The notes under the pieces were generated by a model. It searched no databases. It worked only from the letters and a program-made list of their open reading frames with translations, and was not told the DNA's origin. Below are positions 1 through 6,886 of a DNA stretch of 33,800 nucleotides, in pieces. This stretch comes from Acidimicrobiia bacterium (lineage in GTDB: Bacteria > Actinomycetota > Acidimicrobiia > Acidimicrobiales > Aldehydirespiratoraceae). Positions within the stretch are counted from its first letter, which is position 1. Every line of letters begins with the position of its first letter. The stretch is taken from positions 1 to 33,800 of the forward strand of contig JAUIML010000009.1 of assembly GCA_030432715.1 (NCBI GenBank). The letters are read 5' to 3'. The position numbers were made by a program, and so were the translations under genes.

Positions 1-376
1 CGAGCGATTCCCTGATGCGGTAGGGGGTGACCTCGAGGATCTTGGCGTTGCGATGGGTCGAGTCGGTCAGGAACCCGGCCTGACTCCCGGTGAAGCTGTC
101 GCTCTCGATGCCCTTGTCGTGCAGGGCCATCGAGACGAGGGCGCACGCCTTGCGTTCGCCGCCGGTGATGAGCATGTCCATCTCGCGACCGGGCTTCGTC
201 ACCGAGACCTGGTCGGCGAGACGCAGCAGCTCATCGGTCTCCTTGCCCATCGCCGAGACGACGAGTACCACCTGATCGCCGCGCCTTCGGCAACGGGCCA
301 CATGGTCGGCGACCTCTCGGATCCGGTCGGGATCACCCACGGAGGTACCGCCGAACTTCTGCACATACAGGGCCAC
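1..376 (-). CDS. lysC: Aspartate kinase, N-terminal part (cut by window edge)
   Basis: The enzyme phosphorylates aspartate, the first step toward lysine, threonine, methionine and diaminopimelate. Only the first 125 codons are present; the rest lies beyond the left edge. Reading the minus strand from a GTG at 376 gives MALYVQKFGGTSVGD, the invariant aspartokinase N-terminus with the KFGGTSVGD nucleotide-binding motif at about residues 7-15. It is followed by VVLVVSAMGKETDELL and an ITGGER segment typical of the amino-acid-kinase fold. The GTG is chosen because the family begins only a few residues before KFGGTS. The gene follows the DUF4031 gene by 29 bp on the same strand, so the two may be co-transcribed. 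The regulatory ACT domains cannot be assessed here. Confidence 0.95.
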   Translation of the reverse strand, partial: MALYVQKFGGTSVGDPDRIREVADHVARCRRRGDQVVLVVSAMGKETDELLRLADQVSVTKPGREMDMLITGGERKACALVSMALHDKGIESDSFTGSQAGFLTDSTHRNAKILEVTPYRIRESL

Positions 377-405
377 GGGAAAAGGCTACCGGCCCCGTGG
401 GGCAC

Positions 406-918
406 TCAAGCCGGATGGAAGAGCTCGACGCTCCACCATCCGTCGGCCCGCGGTCCGGTGGCGAACGGCGCCGCCGGGTCGGGCACCGGCACCGACGGCG
501 GAAGATCGCAGAGCAGCACCCGATGTCGGAGATCGACGAACAGACCCACGTGGGCATCGGTCGGGTCGAGGCGCAGGGCCCGAGCCCGCTCGATCAGGTC
601 GTGGGGCGCACCCGAGGCGGCCACACCCGGCGGCCAGTCACCCAGGCGACGCCACGCCGGCTTGTCGTGGCGGTTGCGGAGCCCCGCGTCGCGGAGCCGT
701 CGGACGAGGTCGCGGCTGTCGACGAGCTCGGCGCCATGGTCGATGGCCCGCTCCCGGTCGACCTCGTCGATGTCGTAGTGGTCACCCTGGAACCCCAGCC
801 GACGCTTGCCGATGCCCCGCGCGAACTCGTGCAACTCGTCGTAGGAACGGTCGCTCACCAGGTGAGCCCACCGCAGACCCCGCCATTCCCATCGCGCATC
901 GTCCACCAGCACGGCCAC
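406..918 (-). CDS. DUF4031 domain protein
   Basis: A 170-residue protein of unknown function. The N-terminus MAVLVDDARWEWRGLRWAHLVSD, followed by SYDELHEFARGIG and DHYDI, matches what I recall of the actinobacterial DUF4031 family: a short beta-rich start, a WxHLVSD motif, an SYDELH helix and a later LVRRLRDAGLR segment at about residues 71-82. No signal peptide or membrane segment is visible. It lies 29 bp upstream of lysC on the same strand and is divergent from the RsbW-like gene, with 64 bp between their starts. The ATG at 918 gives the usual family start. The domain is assigned from memory of the motif pattern; no enzymatic role can be inferred. Confidence 0.75.
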   Translation of the reverse strand: MAVLVDDARWEWRGLRWAHLVSDRSYDELHEFARGIGKRRLGFQGDHYDIDEVDRERAIDHGAELVDSRDLVRRLRDAGLRNRHDKPAWRRLGDWPPGVAASGAPHDLIERARALRLDPTDAHVGLFVDLRHRVLLCDLPPSVPVPDPAAPFATGPRADGWWSVELFHPA

Positions 919-982
919 GACGTCGACGCTATCCGCGCCGTCGCGGTCGGTACGGCGTGGCGCGGCGTGACAGACTCACGCA

Positions 983-1375
983 GTGAGTTCGACCGACGCG
1001 AGCGAGATCCTGCTGCGAGTGCCGGCTCGGGCTCCCTACGCCCGCATCGTGAGGGTCGGCGCGGCGGCGCTCGCCCTCCGCCAGGGCATGGGCTTCGGCG
1101 AGATCGACGATCTCCGACTGGCGATCGACGAGGCGATGATCGTGCTGCTCGACGGTCTCGACGACGAGCACGACGCCGACATCGACGTCGTCTTCCGCCT
1201 CACGGACGGTCAGTTCGAGCTCGAGGCGACCCGCGGCGAGGGCTGGGCGGTGGGAGAGGCGGCCGTCCATCGCTTCGACACGATCGCGAGCGGCCTGGTC
1301 GACGACTACGACATCGACCCCGACCACGGCTGGGTTCGCTTGCGCAAGTCACCGGCCGACGTCGACCACGCCTGA
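983..1375 (+). CDS. Anti-sigma-factor-like ATPase-fold protein (RsbW/UsfX type)
   Basis: A 130-residue protein. The segment IDDLRLAIDEAMIVLLDGL at about residues 40-58 corresponds to the N-box helix of RsbW-type anti-sigma kinases (HATPase fold), and closely resembles the DLRLAVDE segment of Mycobacterium UsfX. The N-terminal LLRVPARAPYARIVRVGAAALA matches the first strand and helix of the fold. The usual N-box asparagine is not visible and no clear glycine-rich G-box lid can be recognised, so kinase activity is doubtful. The start is a GTG. No sigma factor or anti-anti-sigma gene is adjacent, so its partner is not in the window. Its stop is 3 bp from the dut stop (convergent). The family call is reasonably sure; the binding partner is unknown. 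Confidence 0.65.
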   Translation: MSSTDASEILLRVPARAPYARIVRVGAAALALRQGMGFGEIDDLRLAIDEAMIVLLDGLDDEHDADIDVVFRLTDGQFELEATRGEGWAVGEAAVHRFDTIASGLVDDYDIDPDHGWVRLRKSPADVDHA

Positions 1376-1378
1376 GGC

Positions 1379-1819
1379 TCAGCGACCGCTCGACCCGAAA
1401 CCGGTGTCGCCTCGCTCCGTCTCGTCGAGCACATCGACTTCCAGGAAACGGACCGGCGCCACCGCCTGCACGACGAGCTGGGCGATGCGCTCCCCGCGAA
1501 CGATCTCGAACGGCGCGACCGGATCGAGGTTGATCAGGCAGACCTTGAGTTCCCCGCGGTAGCCGCTGTCGACCAGGCCCGGGGTGTTGAGCACCGTCAC
1601 ACCGTGTGTGAACGCCAGCCCACTCCGGGGTTGCACGAACCCGGCGTAGCCGGGAGGCAGGGCGATGGCGATCCCCGTCGGCACCAGGGCGCGACCACCA
1701 GCCGGTGGAAGCGTCAGGCTCTCACGGGCAACGAGGTCGACACCGGCGTCGCCGTCCTTGGCGTAGGCGGGAAGCGGCAGGTCGGGGTCGAGGCGGAGGA
1801 CGGGCAGATCGATCACCAT
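1379..1819 (-). CDS. dut: Deoxyuridine 5'-triphosphate nucleotidohydrolase (dUTPase)
   Basis: Hydrolyses dUTP to dUMP and pyrophosphate, keeping uracil out of DNA and supplying dUMP for dTMP synthesis. All five trimeric dUTPase motifs are present in 146 residues: [12 protein letters not shown] (19-29), PRSGLA (64-69), [13 protein letters not shown] (78-90, catalytic Asp about 84), RIAQLVV (111-117) and the C-terminal [11 protein letters not shown] (136-146). The length is typical of bacterial homotrimeric enzymes. The ATG at 1819 is divergent from orn with a 32-bp gap that must carry both promoters or ribosome-binding sites. Nothing unusual was seen. Confidence 0.97.
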   Translation of the reverse strand: MVIDLPVLRLDPDLPLPAYAKDGDAGVDLVARESLTLPPAGGRALVPTGIAIALPPGYAGFVQPRSGLAFTHGVTVLNTPGLVDSGYRGELKVCLINLDPVAPFEIVRGERIAQLVVQAVAPVRFLEVDVLDETERGDTGFGSSGR

Positions 1820-1851
1820 CCGACCCTACCCAGCCCGTCTACCCTGGCCCG

Positions 1852-2400
1852 ATGCTCGCCTGGATGGACCTCGAGATGACGGGGCTCGACCCCGCTCGCC
1901 ACACGATCGTCGAGATCGCCACCCTGCTGACCGACGACGAGCTCGAGATCGTCGCCGAGGGCCCCGACCTCATCGTGCACGCCACTCCCGCCCAGCTGGC
2001 GGAGATGGACGACTTCGTGACGAAGATGCACACCCGCAGCGGGCTGCTCGACGAGATCACCGCGTCGACCGTCAGCCTCGAGGAGGCCGCCGCCCAGACC
2101 CTGGCCTTCCTGCGCGACCACATCCCGGCGGAACGGAAGGTTCCCCTCTGCGGCAACTCGATCGGCACCGACCGCCGCTTCCTGGCCACACAGATGCCCG
2201 AGATCGAGGAGTTCCTCCACTATCGGAGCATCGACGTGTCGACCCTGAAAGAGCTCGCCCGCCGCTGGCATCCCGAGGCCTTCGCCGCGGCGCCGAAGAA
2301 GGCGGCCGGCCATCGCGCCCTCGACGACATCCGCGAGAGCCTCGATGAACTCCGTCACTATCGCTCGTCGCTTTTCGTCAGTCCGCCTTCACCCCAATAG
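1852..2400 (+). CDS. orn: Oligoribonuclease (DEDDh exonuclease)
   Basis: Degrades 2-5-mer RNAs, including pGpG, to mononucleotides in the cytoplasm. The protein is 182 residues. MLAWMDLEMTGLD supplies the first acidic pair (D6, E8), GNSIGTDRRFL supplies D107, and GHRALDD supplies the catalytic His154 and the last Asp. The ATG at 1852 is chosen because the family starts immediately before the WxDLExTGLD motif; the open frame extends further upstream but would overlap dut in antisense. It is divergent from dut and is followed 9 bp later by the metallo-hydrolase gene. Confidence 0.97.
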   Translation: MLAWMDLEMTGLDPARHTIVEIATLLTDDELEIVAEGPDLIVHATPAQLAEMDDFVTKMHTRSGLLDEITASTVSLEEAAAQTLAFLRDHIPAERKVPLCGNSIGTDRRFLATQMPEIEEFLHYRSIDVSTLKELARRWHPEAFAAAPKKAAGHRALDDIRESLDELRHYRSSLFVSPPSPQ

Positions 2401-2409
2401 GGTGCCCGG

Positions 2410-3489
2410 GTGTCCGAACCCGTCTACTCGAAGCAGGAACAGGAGCCGGCCTCCGACGAGGTGACCGAGGTGGCGCCGGGCGTCCTGCGCATGCAGCTCC
2501 CCATCTCGATGCCGGGGCTCGGCCATGTCAACACCTACGCCCTCGAGGACGAGCGGGGGTTCGCCCTGGTCGACCCCGGGCTCCCCGGTCCCGAGTCGTG
2601 GATGGCGCTCATGGCGCGACTGGAGACGGCCGGCATCCCGCTCGAGCGGGTGCACACGACGATCGTCACCCACTCGCATCCCGACCACTTCGGGGGCGCC
2701 GACCAGCTCAACGAAGAAGCGGGCGCCGAAGTGCTGACCCACGAGTCGTTCCGCTCACTCGTGGCCCAGGCCAACGACGACATCGACATGGACCTCCTCG
2801 ACGCCGACGAGGACGAGCTCGTGGAGCTCTGGAAAAAGCGCTTCGCCGATTTCGAACCCACACCCTGGGGCACCACCCGTGAGCCTCCGCCCGATGAGGC
2901 GATCCGACGATGGATCGTCATGGGCGACGGCGGCAACCGACGATTCCGCGGTCCCGAGCCGACGATCCGGGTGGCCGACGACGAGGTGATCCGACTGGCC
3001 CGTCGCGACTGGTTCGCCGTCCACACCCCCGGCCACACCACCGACCATCTCTGCCTCTACGACCCCGAGGAGGGTGTGCTGCTCGCCGGCGACCACGTCC
3101 TGCCCACGATCACACCGCACATCGCCGGCTCCACCGAGGTCGACGATCCGCTGGCGACCTTCTTCGCCTCGCTCGACAAGGTGGCGGCACTCGAGGGACT
3201 CACGTGCGCCCTCCCCGCCCACGGACACCCGTTCGAGGACCTCGCCGGCCGGTGCTCGCACATCCGCGAGCATCACGACGACCGCCTGCAACTGCTCCGC
3301 GACGCCGCGGCATCCCATGTCGACGCCCCGGTGCAGGCGTGGATGAAGGTGCTCTTCAAGGAACGCTCGTGGGGCGAGATGGCCGCCAGCGAGACCTACG
3401 CCCACCTCGAACATCTCCGCGTGACCGGCGAGGCGTCGGCCCGTCGGGACGACGACGGCCTGCTCCGCTTCAGCCTCGGCCACTCATAG
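2410..3489 (+). CDS. Metallo-beta-lactamase-fold hydrolase
   Basis: A 359-residue cytosolic MBL-fold enzyme. The binuclear zinc motif THSHPDHFGGA carries H88, H90, D92 and H93. VHTPGHTTDHLCLYD, LLAGDHVLP and PAHGHPFEDL supply the further metal-binding His/Asp residues. The substrate is not determinable; the architecture (HxHxDH, an AGDH segment and a C-terminal helical domain of about 90 residues that looks like a winged-helix lid) resembles the glyoxalase II/LACTB2-like branch. The start is a GTG 9 bp after orn, so the two may be co-transcribed. The last six bases overlap the end of the convergent thioesterase gene. Confidence 0.85.
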   Translation: MSEPVYSKQEQEPASDEVTEVAPGVLRMQLPISMPGLGHVNTYALEDERGFALVDPGLPGPESWMALMARLETAGIPLERVHTTIVTHSHPDHFGGADQLNEEAGAEVLTHESFRSLVAQANDDIDMDLLDADEDELVELWKKRFADFEPTPWGTTREPPPDEAIRRWIVMGDGGNRRFRGPEPTIRVADDEVIRLARRDWFAVHTPGHTTDHLCLYDPEEGVLLAGDHVLPTITPHIAGSTEVDDPLATFFASLDKVAALEGLTCALPAHGHPFEDLAGRCSHIREHHDDRLQLLRDAAASHVDAPVQAWMKVLFKERSWGEMAASETYAHLEHLRVTGEASARRDDDGLLRFSLGHS

Positions 3490-4230
3490 GGGCCGGACCC
3501 GGGCGACGCTGCCCGCCACGCCGTCCGTCGTGAGCCAGGTGTCGATCCCGCCATCGGCCCGTCGCCACTTCAACCGGACGTCGGTGTCGGGCTCCACCCC
3601 CGGACCGTGCTCGAGTTCGGCCCGCACCGGGAACTTCCGCCGGCCCGACCGCTCGAGCGCTTCCTCGACCGCCATCCACTGGGCCGCGTTGTTGACGTGC
3701 CCGAGCACGTCGAGATCACCGAATCGCACCGGCCATTCCTCGTCGACCACATCGTCGGGCCAGGCCGACGGCAGTGTCGTGCGGGCCGAGATCTGGCGAT
3801 CGCCGGCCGTCTCACCCCAGATGTCGAAGAAGTCGGGCGGAAGCTTCGCCGGTCGTCCGGTTTCGCCGTCGACATAGACCCACACGGTGCAGCCCTCGAC
3901 GTGGGCGCCTCGATCACCACGGAGTTCGGTCCGTCGCTCGGCCCACCGACCTCCGTAGCCGCTGCACCAGGTCGCGATGTCGAGCCACTCCTCGAAGCGC
4001 GGCGGCTGACGGATCTCGAGCATCGTGCGGCGCACGACCCAGTTCATCGGGTTGGACAGCTTCGAGTCGGCGGAATCGTCGCGAGCGACATCCTGGAGGT
4101 GGCGCACCAGCGCATCCAGACGGCAGCGACTCGTGGGGTCGACATCGGCCAGACGGACGCGTCGACCCGAACGGAACACCCGGCCCGAGGTCGGCTGCGG
4201 CGTGATCTCTGCAGCACCCGGTTCGGCCAT
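3484..4230 (-). CDS. Acyl-ACP thioesterase-like double hot-dog protein
   Basis: A 248-residue protein with two hot-dog halves. The first half has VRLADVDPTSRCRLDALVRHLQDVARDDS (starting about residue 25), the typical opening of FatA/FatB-like actinobacterial acyl-ACP thioesterases; WAERRTELRG and VYVDGETGRPAKLP are also family-like. The second half has RFGDLDVLGHVNNAAQ, the classical hot-dog motif with the HVNN turn. Likely role: releasing fatty acids from acyl carrier protein or a related thioester. The ATG at 4230 (MAEPGAAEI) is preferred to starts further upstream because those would run through the promoter of the divergent whiB7 leader. The gene overlaps the convergent MBL gene by 6 bp. 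Substrate chain length cannot be inferred. Confidence 0.8.
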   Translation of the reverse strand: MAEPGAAEITPQPTSGRVFRSGRRVRLADVDPTSRCRLDALVRHLQDVARDDSADSKLSNPMNWVVRRTMLEIRQPPRFEEWLDIATWCSGYGGRWAERRTELRGDRGAHVEGCTVWVYVDGETGRPAKLPPDFFDIWGETAGDRQISARTTLPSAWPDDVVDEEWPVRFGDLDVLGHVNNAAQWMAVEEALERSGRRKFPVRAELEHGPGVEPDTDVRLKWRRADGGIDTWLTTDGVAGSVARVRPL

Positions 4231-4277
4231 GATCGGCACCGTAGCGGCCCGCCCCAGCGGCGAACCCGAGCAGTTCG

Positions 4278-4318
4278 AAATTAATTCGGTTGACGGATCC
4301 GTGATCGTTCGCGACGGT
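4278..4318 (+). promoter_or_regulatory. Predicted promoter of the whiB7-type gene (AT-rich block plus -35)
   Basis: An isolated AT-only block AAATTAATT (4278-4286) stands out in very GC-rich DNA. It is separated by exactly 3 bp (CGG) from TTGACG (4290-4295), a near-consensus -35. Seventeen bases later comes GACGGT (4313-4318), a weak -10 with the conserved A and T. Known WhiB7-activated promoters carry an AT-rich patch 3 bp upstream of the -35, which the AT-hook contacts, so this arrangement suggests autoregulation. A transcription start near 4325 is inferred, giving a leader of about 350 nt. Confidence 0.65.
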
Positions 4319-4357
4319 GTCACCTGCCGGAGGGACCGGTCGCGACCAGGAGTCGAC

Positions 4358-4513
4358 ATGAACTCGATCATGTGCAACGAGCATCAGAACGGCCTCAACG
4401 CCGCCGCTCGTGCGCGCGTGGACGTGCATGCAGCCCTGGCCATTTCGACCTCGTGGACGTTTGCCACGAAGCCGTATGGCGACCAGCGGCCCTCCGGAGC
4501 CTCTCCCGGGTGA
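4358..4513 (+). CDS. Upstream ORF (leader peptide) of the whiB7-type gene, 51 aa
   Basis: A 51-codon ORF, MNSIMCNEHQNGLNAAARAR... ending in RPSGASPG, with a strong AGGAG (4348-4352) 5 nt before its ATG. Its TGA (4511-4513) falls inside the first strand of the inner stem of the hairpin at 4501-4540, and an intrinsic terminator follows 37 bp later. This is the organisation described for whiB7/wblC leaders, where translation of the uORF couples ribosome stress to read-through into the regulator gene. The peptide resembles no family I know, and its sequence may matter less than ribosome position. It probably acts in cis. Confidence 0.6.
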   Translation: MNSIMCNEHQNGLNAAARARVDVHAALAISTSWTFATKPYGDQRPSGASPG

Positions 4514-4540
4514 CACCAACGTCACCCGAAGACGGGAGAG
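4501..4540 (+). promoter_or_regulatory. Nested RNA hairpin spanning the uORF stop codon
   Basis: CTCTCCC (4501-4507) pairs with GGGAGAG (4534-4540), and inside it GGGTGAC (4508-4514) pairs with GTCACCC (4521-4527) around the loop ACCAAC, leaving a 6-nt bulge (GAAGAC). The uORF stop TGA lies within the inner 5' strand, so a terminating ribosome would melt the structure. This makes it a candidate switch element governing the terminator just downstream. The base pairing is read directly; the regulatory role is inferred. Confidence 0.6.
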
Positions 4541-4550
4541 AAGCACTGAG

Positions 4551-4576
4551 GCCGCCGGTACACCCGGCGGCTTTTC
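4551..4576 (+). terminator. Intrinsic terminator in the whiB7 leader (attenuator)
   Basis: GCCGCCGG (4551-4558) pairs perfectly with CCGGCGGC (4564-4571) around the loop TACAC and is followed by TTTTC and, a little later, a second TTTT. It sits about 100 nt before the whiB7 start codon and after the uORF, so it would terminate transcripts early unless read through. A GCCGCCG inside the uORF (4400-4406) could pair with the 3' strand of the stem as an antiterminator; that alternative is speculative. Confidence 0.7.
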
Positions 4577-4678
4577 TGCTTTTCGGCCCCGCACCCGCCA
4601 CGACACACCAGATCCACACCGAACACCGACACACCGACACACCGCAAGAAACAACCCACCAGGGAAGGAGACGAGGTC

Positions 4679-5050
4679 ATGGGACTCCTCGTCGACAAAC
4701 AACTCAGCAACGACCAGCCGGCCGACGGGGACCAGGCGTGGGAGGACCGGGCGGCCTGCCGCTCGGTCGCCAACGCCGCCGAGCTCTTCTTCAGCGAGGA
4801 CATCGGCGAGATCGCGTCGGCCAAGCGCGTCTGCGCCGAGTGCCCGGTGCTCGCGCCGTGCCTCGAGGGAGCGCTCCAACGGCGGGAGCCCTGGGGCGTC
4901 TGGGGCGGACAGCTGTTCATGAACGGCAAGATGCTCACGGTCAAACGGCGCCGTGGCCGGCCGCCCAAGGTGGCCCGCCCCGAGGACCAGATGCCGGTCA
5001 TCCCGGTGCCGGCCCACCTCGTGGACCAGGCCCAACGGCTGACGGCCTGA
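4679..5050 (+). CDS. whiB7: WhiB7-type transcriptional regulator (WhiB domain plus AT-hook)
   Basis: A 123-residue iron-sulphur transcription factor. Four cysteines of the WhiB [4Fe-4S] site are visible: C27 (AACRS), C52 and C55 (RVCAEC) and C61 (APCLEG). They are followed by PWGVWGG (72-77), the sigma-A-contacting turn, and then a basic AT-hook RRRGRPPK (90-97). An AT-hook after the GVWGG turn is the hallmark of WhiB7/WblC, the activator of intrinsic antibiotic resistance regulons. The ATG is preceded by a strong AGGGAAGGAG ribosome-binding site. The leader carries a WhiB7-like promoter, a uORF and an attenuator (4278-4576). The C-terminus (about 26 residues after the hook) is family-variable. 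No resistance genes are adjacent, so targets lie elsewhere. The WhiB family is certain; WhiB7 orthology is likely. Confidence 0.9.
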   Translation: MGLLVDKQLSNDQPADGDQAWEDRAACRSVANAAELFFSEDIGEIASAKRVCAECPVLAPCLEGALQRREPWGVWGGQLFMNGKMLTVKRRRGRPPKVARPEDQMPVIPVPAHLVDQAQRLTA

Positions 5051-5125
5051 CCCCCTCCCTTCGGTGACCTCCCCGGGTCCGGGCAACGGAGTACGCGAGC
5101 CCCGGCCCTGTCACCGAACGCCACG

Positions 5126-5166
5126 CCCGAGGCGTGACAGGTGTCAGACACCTGTCACGCCTCGGG
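5126..5166. repeat. 20-bp perfect inverted repeat with 1-nt centre
   Basis: The left arm at 5126-5145 and its exact reverse complement at 5147-5166 flank a single A; the core reads GTGTCAGACAC. It lies in the 223-bp gap between whiB7 and the tlpA-like gene. A second, longer-range pair (TTCGGTGAC at 5060-5068 with GTCACCGAA at 5110-5118) lies just before it, so the whole 3' flank of whiB7 is foldable. There is no T-tract on either side. It could be a terminator without a U-run, a dyad operator or a REP-like dispersed element; no second copy was seen in this window. Confidence 0.8.
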
Positions 5167-5273
5167 AACGCGTGGTGGCCGGGCGACGTTGGGAAGACTG
5201 ACGGCGGCGGGCGGGTTTCCCCGCCGACCGCTGCCGACCTGCAGGGTGCAGGTACCGTTTCCCCGGAGTCTCC

Positions 5274-5768
5274 ATGTCGTCCCGCCTCGCCACCGCCCTT
5301 CTCGCCGTGACCCTGCTGGCCACCGCATGCGGCGACGACGGCGACACGACCACCGCCACTGCCGACTCGGTGCGCGGCCTCGACTACGCCACCTTCGACG
5401 GTGGCTCGGCCAGCTTCGACGACCGCATCGGTACCCCCATGGTCGTCAACTTCTTCGCCGAATGGTGCGTGAACTGCATCACGGAGATGCCCGAGTTCGA
5501 GGCCGTCTCGCAGGATCTCGCCGGTCGGGTCGACTTCATCGGGATCTCGATCGATCGCGGACCGGCCGAGGCCCTCGCCCTCGTCGAAGCCACCGGTGTC
5601 ACCTACGACGTCGGTTGGGATCCGAGTGAGGACCTCTACGCCCACTTCGCGGGCCTCTCGATGCCGACCACCGCCTTCGTCGACGAGACCGGACGCATCA
5701 CGCGCGTGTGGTCGGGGGTGCTCGACGCAGAGTCGCTCCGGGAGAAGATCGACGAGGAGATCCTCTGA
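5274..5768 (+). CDS. TlpA/ResA-like thioredoxin-fold lipoprotein
   Basis: A 164-residue thiol-disulphide oxidoreductase anchored outside the cytoplasmic membrane. The N-terminus is a lipoprotein signal ending LLATACGDD (C19 lipidated), followed by a Thr/Asp-rich linker. The thioredoxin core has VVNFFAEWCVNCITEMPEF with the redox CxxC at C65/C68, GISIDRG, and the cis-Pro segment SMPTTAFVDETGRI. Its stop overlaps the start of the ccdA-like gene (TGATG), so they are translationally coupled: CcdA would supply electrons across the membrane and this protein would use them, for example to reduce apocytochrome c or the CuA site of the caa3 oxidase encoded in the same window. That link is inference. 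Confidence 0.9.
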   Translation: MSSRLATALLAVTLLATACGDDGDTTTATADSVRGLDYATFDGGSASFDDRIGTPMVVNFFAEWCVNCITEMPEFEAVSQDLAGRVDFIGISIDRGPAEALALVEATGVTYDVGWDPSEDLYAHFAGLSMPTTAFVDETGRITRVWSGVLDAESLREKIDEEIL

Positions 5769-6886
5769 TGGGTGAGTTCGCCTGGCCGTTCGGCCTCGGG
5801 ATCTTCGCGGCGTTCAACCCGTGCGGGTTCGCCATGCTCCCGGCCTACCTCTCGTACTTTCTCGGGATCGAGAGCAAGGAGTCCGATCCCCGTCGGCTCA
5901 CCACGGTCGCCCGGGGCCTGGTGGTCGGACTGGTGATGACGATGGGGTTCATCGCCGTGTTCGGCACCTTCGGCATCCTCTTCGCGACGGTGATCAATCA
6001 GGGCGACGTGCTCGAGTTCGTGCCCTACGTCATCATCGCGATCGGCGTTCTGCTCATCCCGTTGGGCATCTCGATGCTCCTCGGCCGCGAACTCGTCCTG
6101 CGTCTTCCGAAGATGAACAAGGGCACCGGCAGTCGCGACCTGGGCTCCGTCTTCATGTTCGGGGTCAGCTACGCCGTGGTCTCGCTCTCGTGCACCGTGG
6201 GCATCTTCATCTCCGGGGTCAGCAACTCCTTCTCGGCCGACGGCATCGCCCGCGGTACGGGCAACTTCCTCGCCTACGGCATCGGCATGGGCGTGGTCGT
6301 GACGTTCCTCACCATGAGTCTCGCCCTGGCGAAGAGCAACGTGGCCACGAGCATGCGCCGCCTGCTCCCCTACATCACCCGCCTGTCGGGGGTGCTGCTG
6401 GTGATCGCGGGCATCTACATGATCGACTACGGCATCTGGGACTACCGGGTCGTCGTCAGCAACGACTTCGATGCCGGCAACCTCCTGGTCGACCCGTTCC
6501 TCGAGTTCCAGGAGGCGACGACCGCCTGGATCCAGGAGACCACCACCGAGCGGATCGGGCTCCTCTCACTGTTCGGGATCATCGGCGCACTCGTCGTGGG
6601 GTGGCGGGACGACCTCGACGATGCCATCGCCCGGGCCTCGGTCACGATCGCCTACCTCGCGTCCTACGTGTTCGTCGAGATCTACAACGAGGGCGAATTC
6701 GTCGTCCTCCCGGTCCTGCGCTTCGTGGCCGGGTGGCCCGACCGGATCGCCAACTGGTTCACCGATCCGCTCCGCGGCGGCGTGCCGCTCGAGATCGTCT
6801 TCCTGGGATTGGTCGCCTGGATCGTGTGGCGCCGCGTGGATCGGTATCGTCCGCAGCATGCTGCGCGACTTGCTCGCACGTCCTGA
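5768..6886 (+). CDS. ccdA: CcdA-like transmembrane thiol-redox protein with C-terminal extension
   Basis: A DsbD/CcdA-type membrane electron carrier. FNPCGFAMLPAY (C19) in TM1 and SLSCTVGIF (C142) in TM4 are the two conserved redox cysteines. About six TM segments fill residues 1-225. CcdA proteins are usually about 230-250 residues; this one is 372, and residues about 235-372 add a loop rich in Thr/Glu followed by several hydrophobic segments (LLSLFGIIGALVVGW, VTIAYLASYVFVEIY, IVFLGLVAWIVW) that do not look like CcdA. The ATG at 5768 is fixed by the overlap with the preceding tlpA-like stop. Its 3' end overlaps the PGA-hydrolase gene by 29 bp. The role of the extension is unknown. Confidence 0.85.
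   Translation: MGEFAWPFGLGIFAAFNPCGFAMLPAYLSYFLGIESKESDPRRLTTVARGLVVGLVMTMGFIAVFGTFGILFATVINQGDVLEFVPYVIIAIGVLLIPLGISMLLGRELVLRLPKMNKGTGSRDLGSVFMFGVSYAVVSLSCTVGIFISGVSNSFSADGIARGTGNFLAYGIGMGVVVTFLTMSLALAKSNVATSMRRLLPYITRLSGVLLVIAGIYMIDYGIWDYRVVVSNDFDAGNLLVDPFLEFQEATTAWIQETTTERIGLLSLFGIIGALVVGWRDDLDDAIARASVTIAYLASYVFVEIYNEGEFVVLPVLRFVAGWPDRIANWFTDPLRGGVPLEIVFLGLVAWIVWRRVDRYRPQHAARLARTS

Noticed and set aside
4231-4377. N-terminal extension of the acyl-ACP thioesterase
   Set aside because: The longer frame would run through the AT-rich promoter of whiB7 and adds no family-like residues; ATG 4230 fits better.
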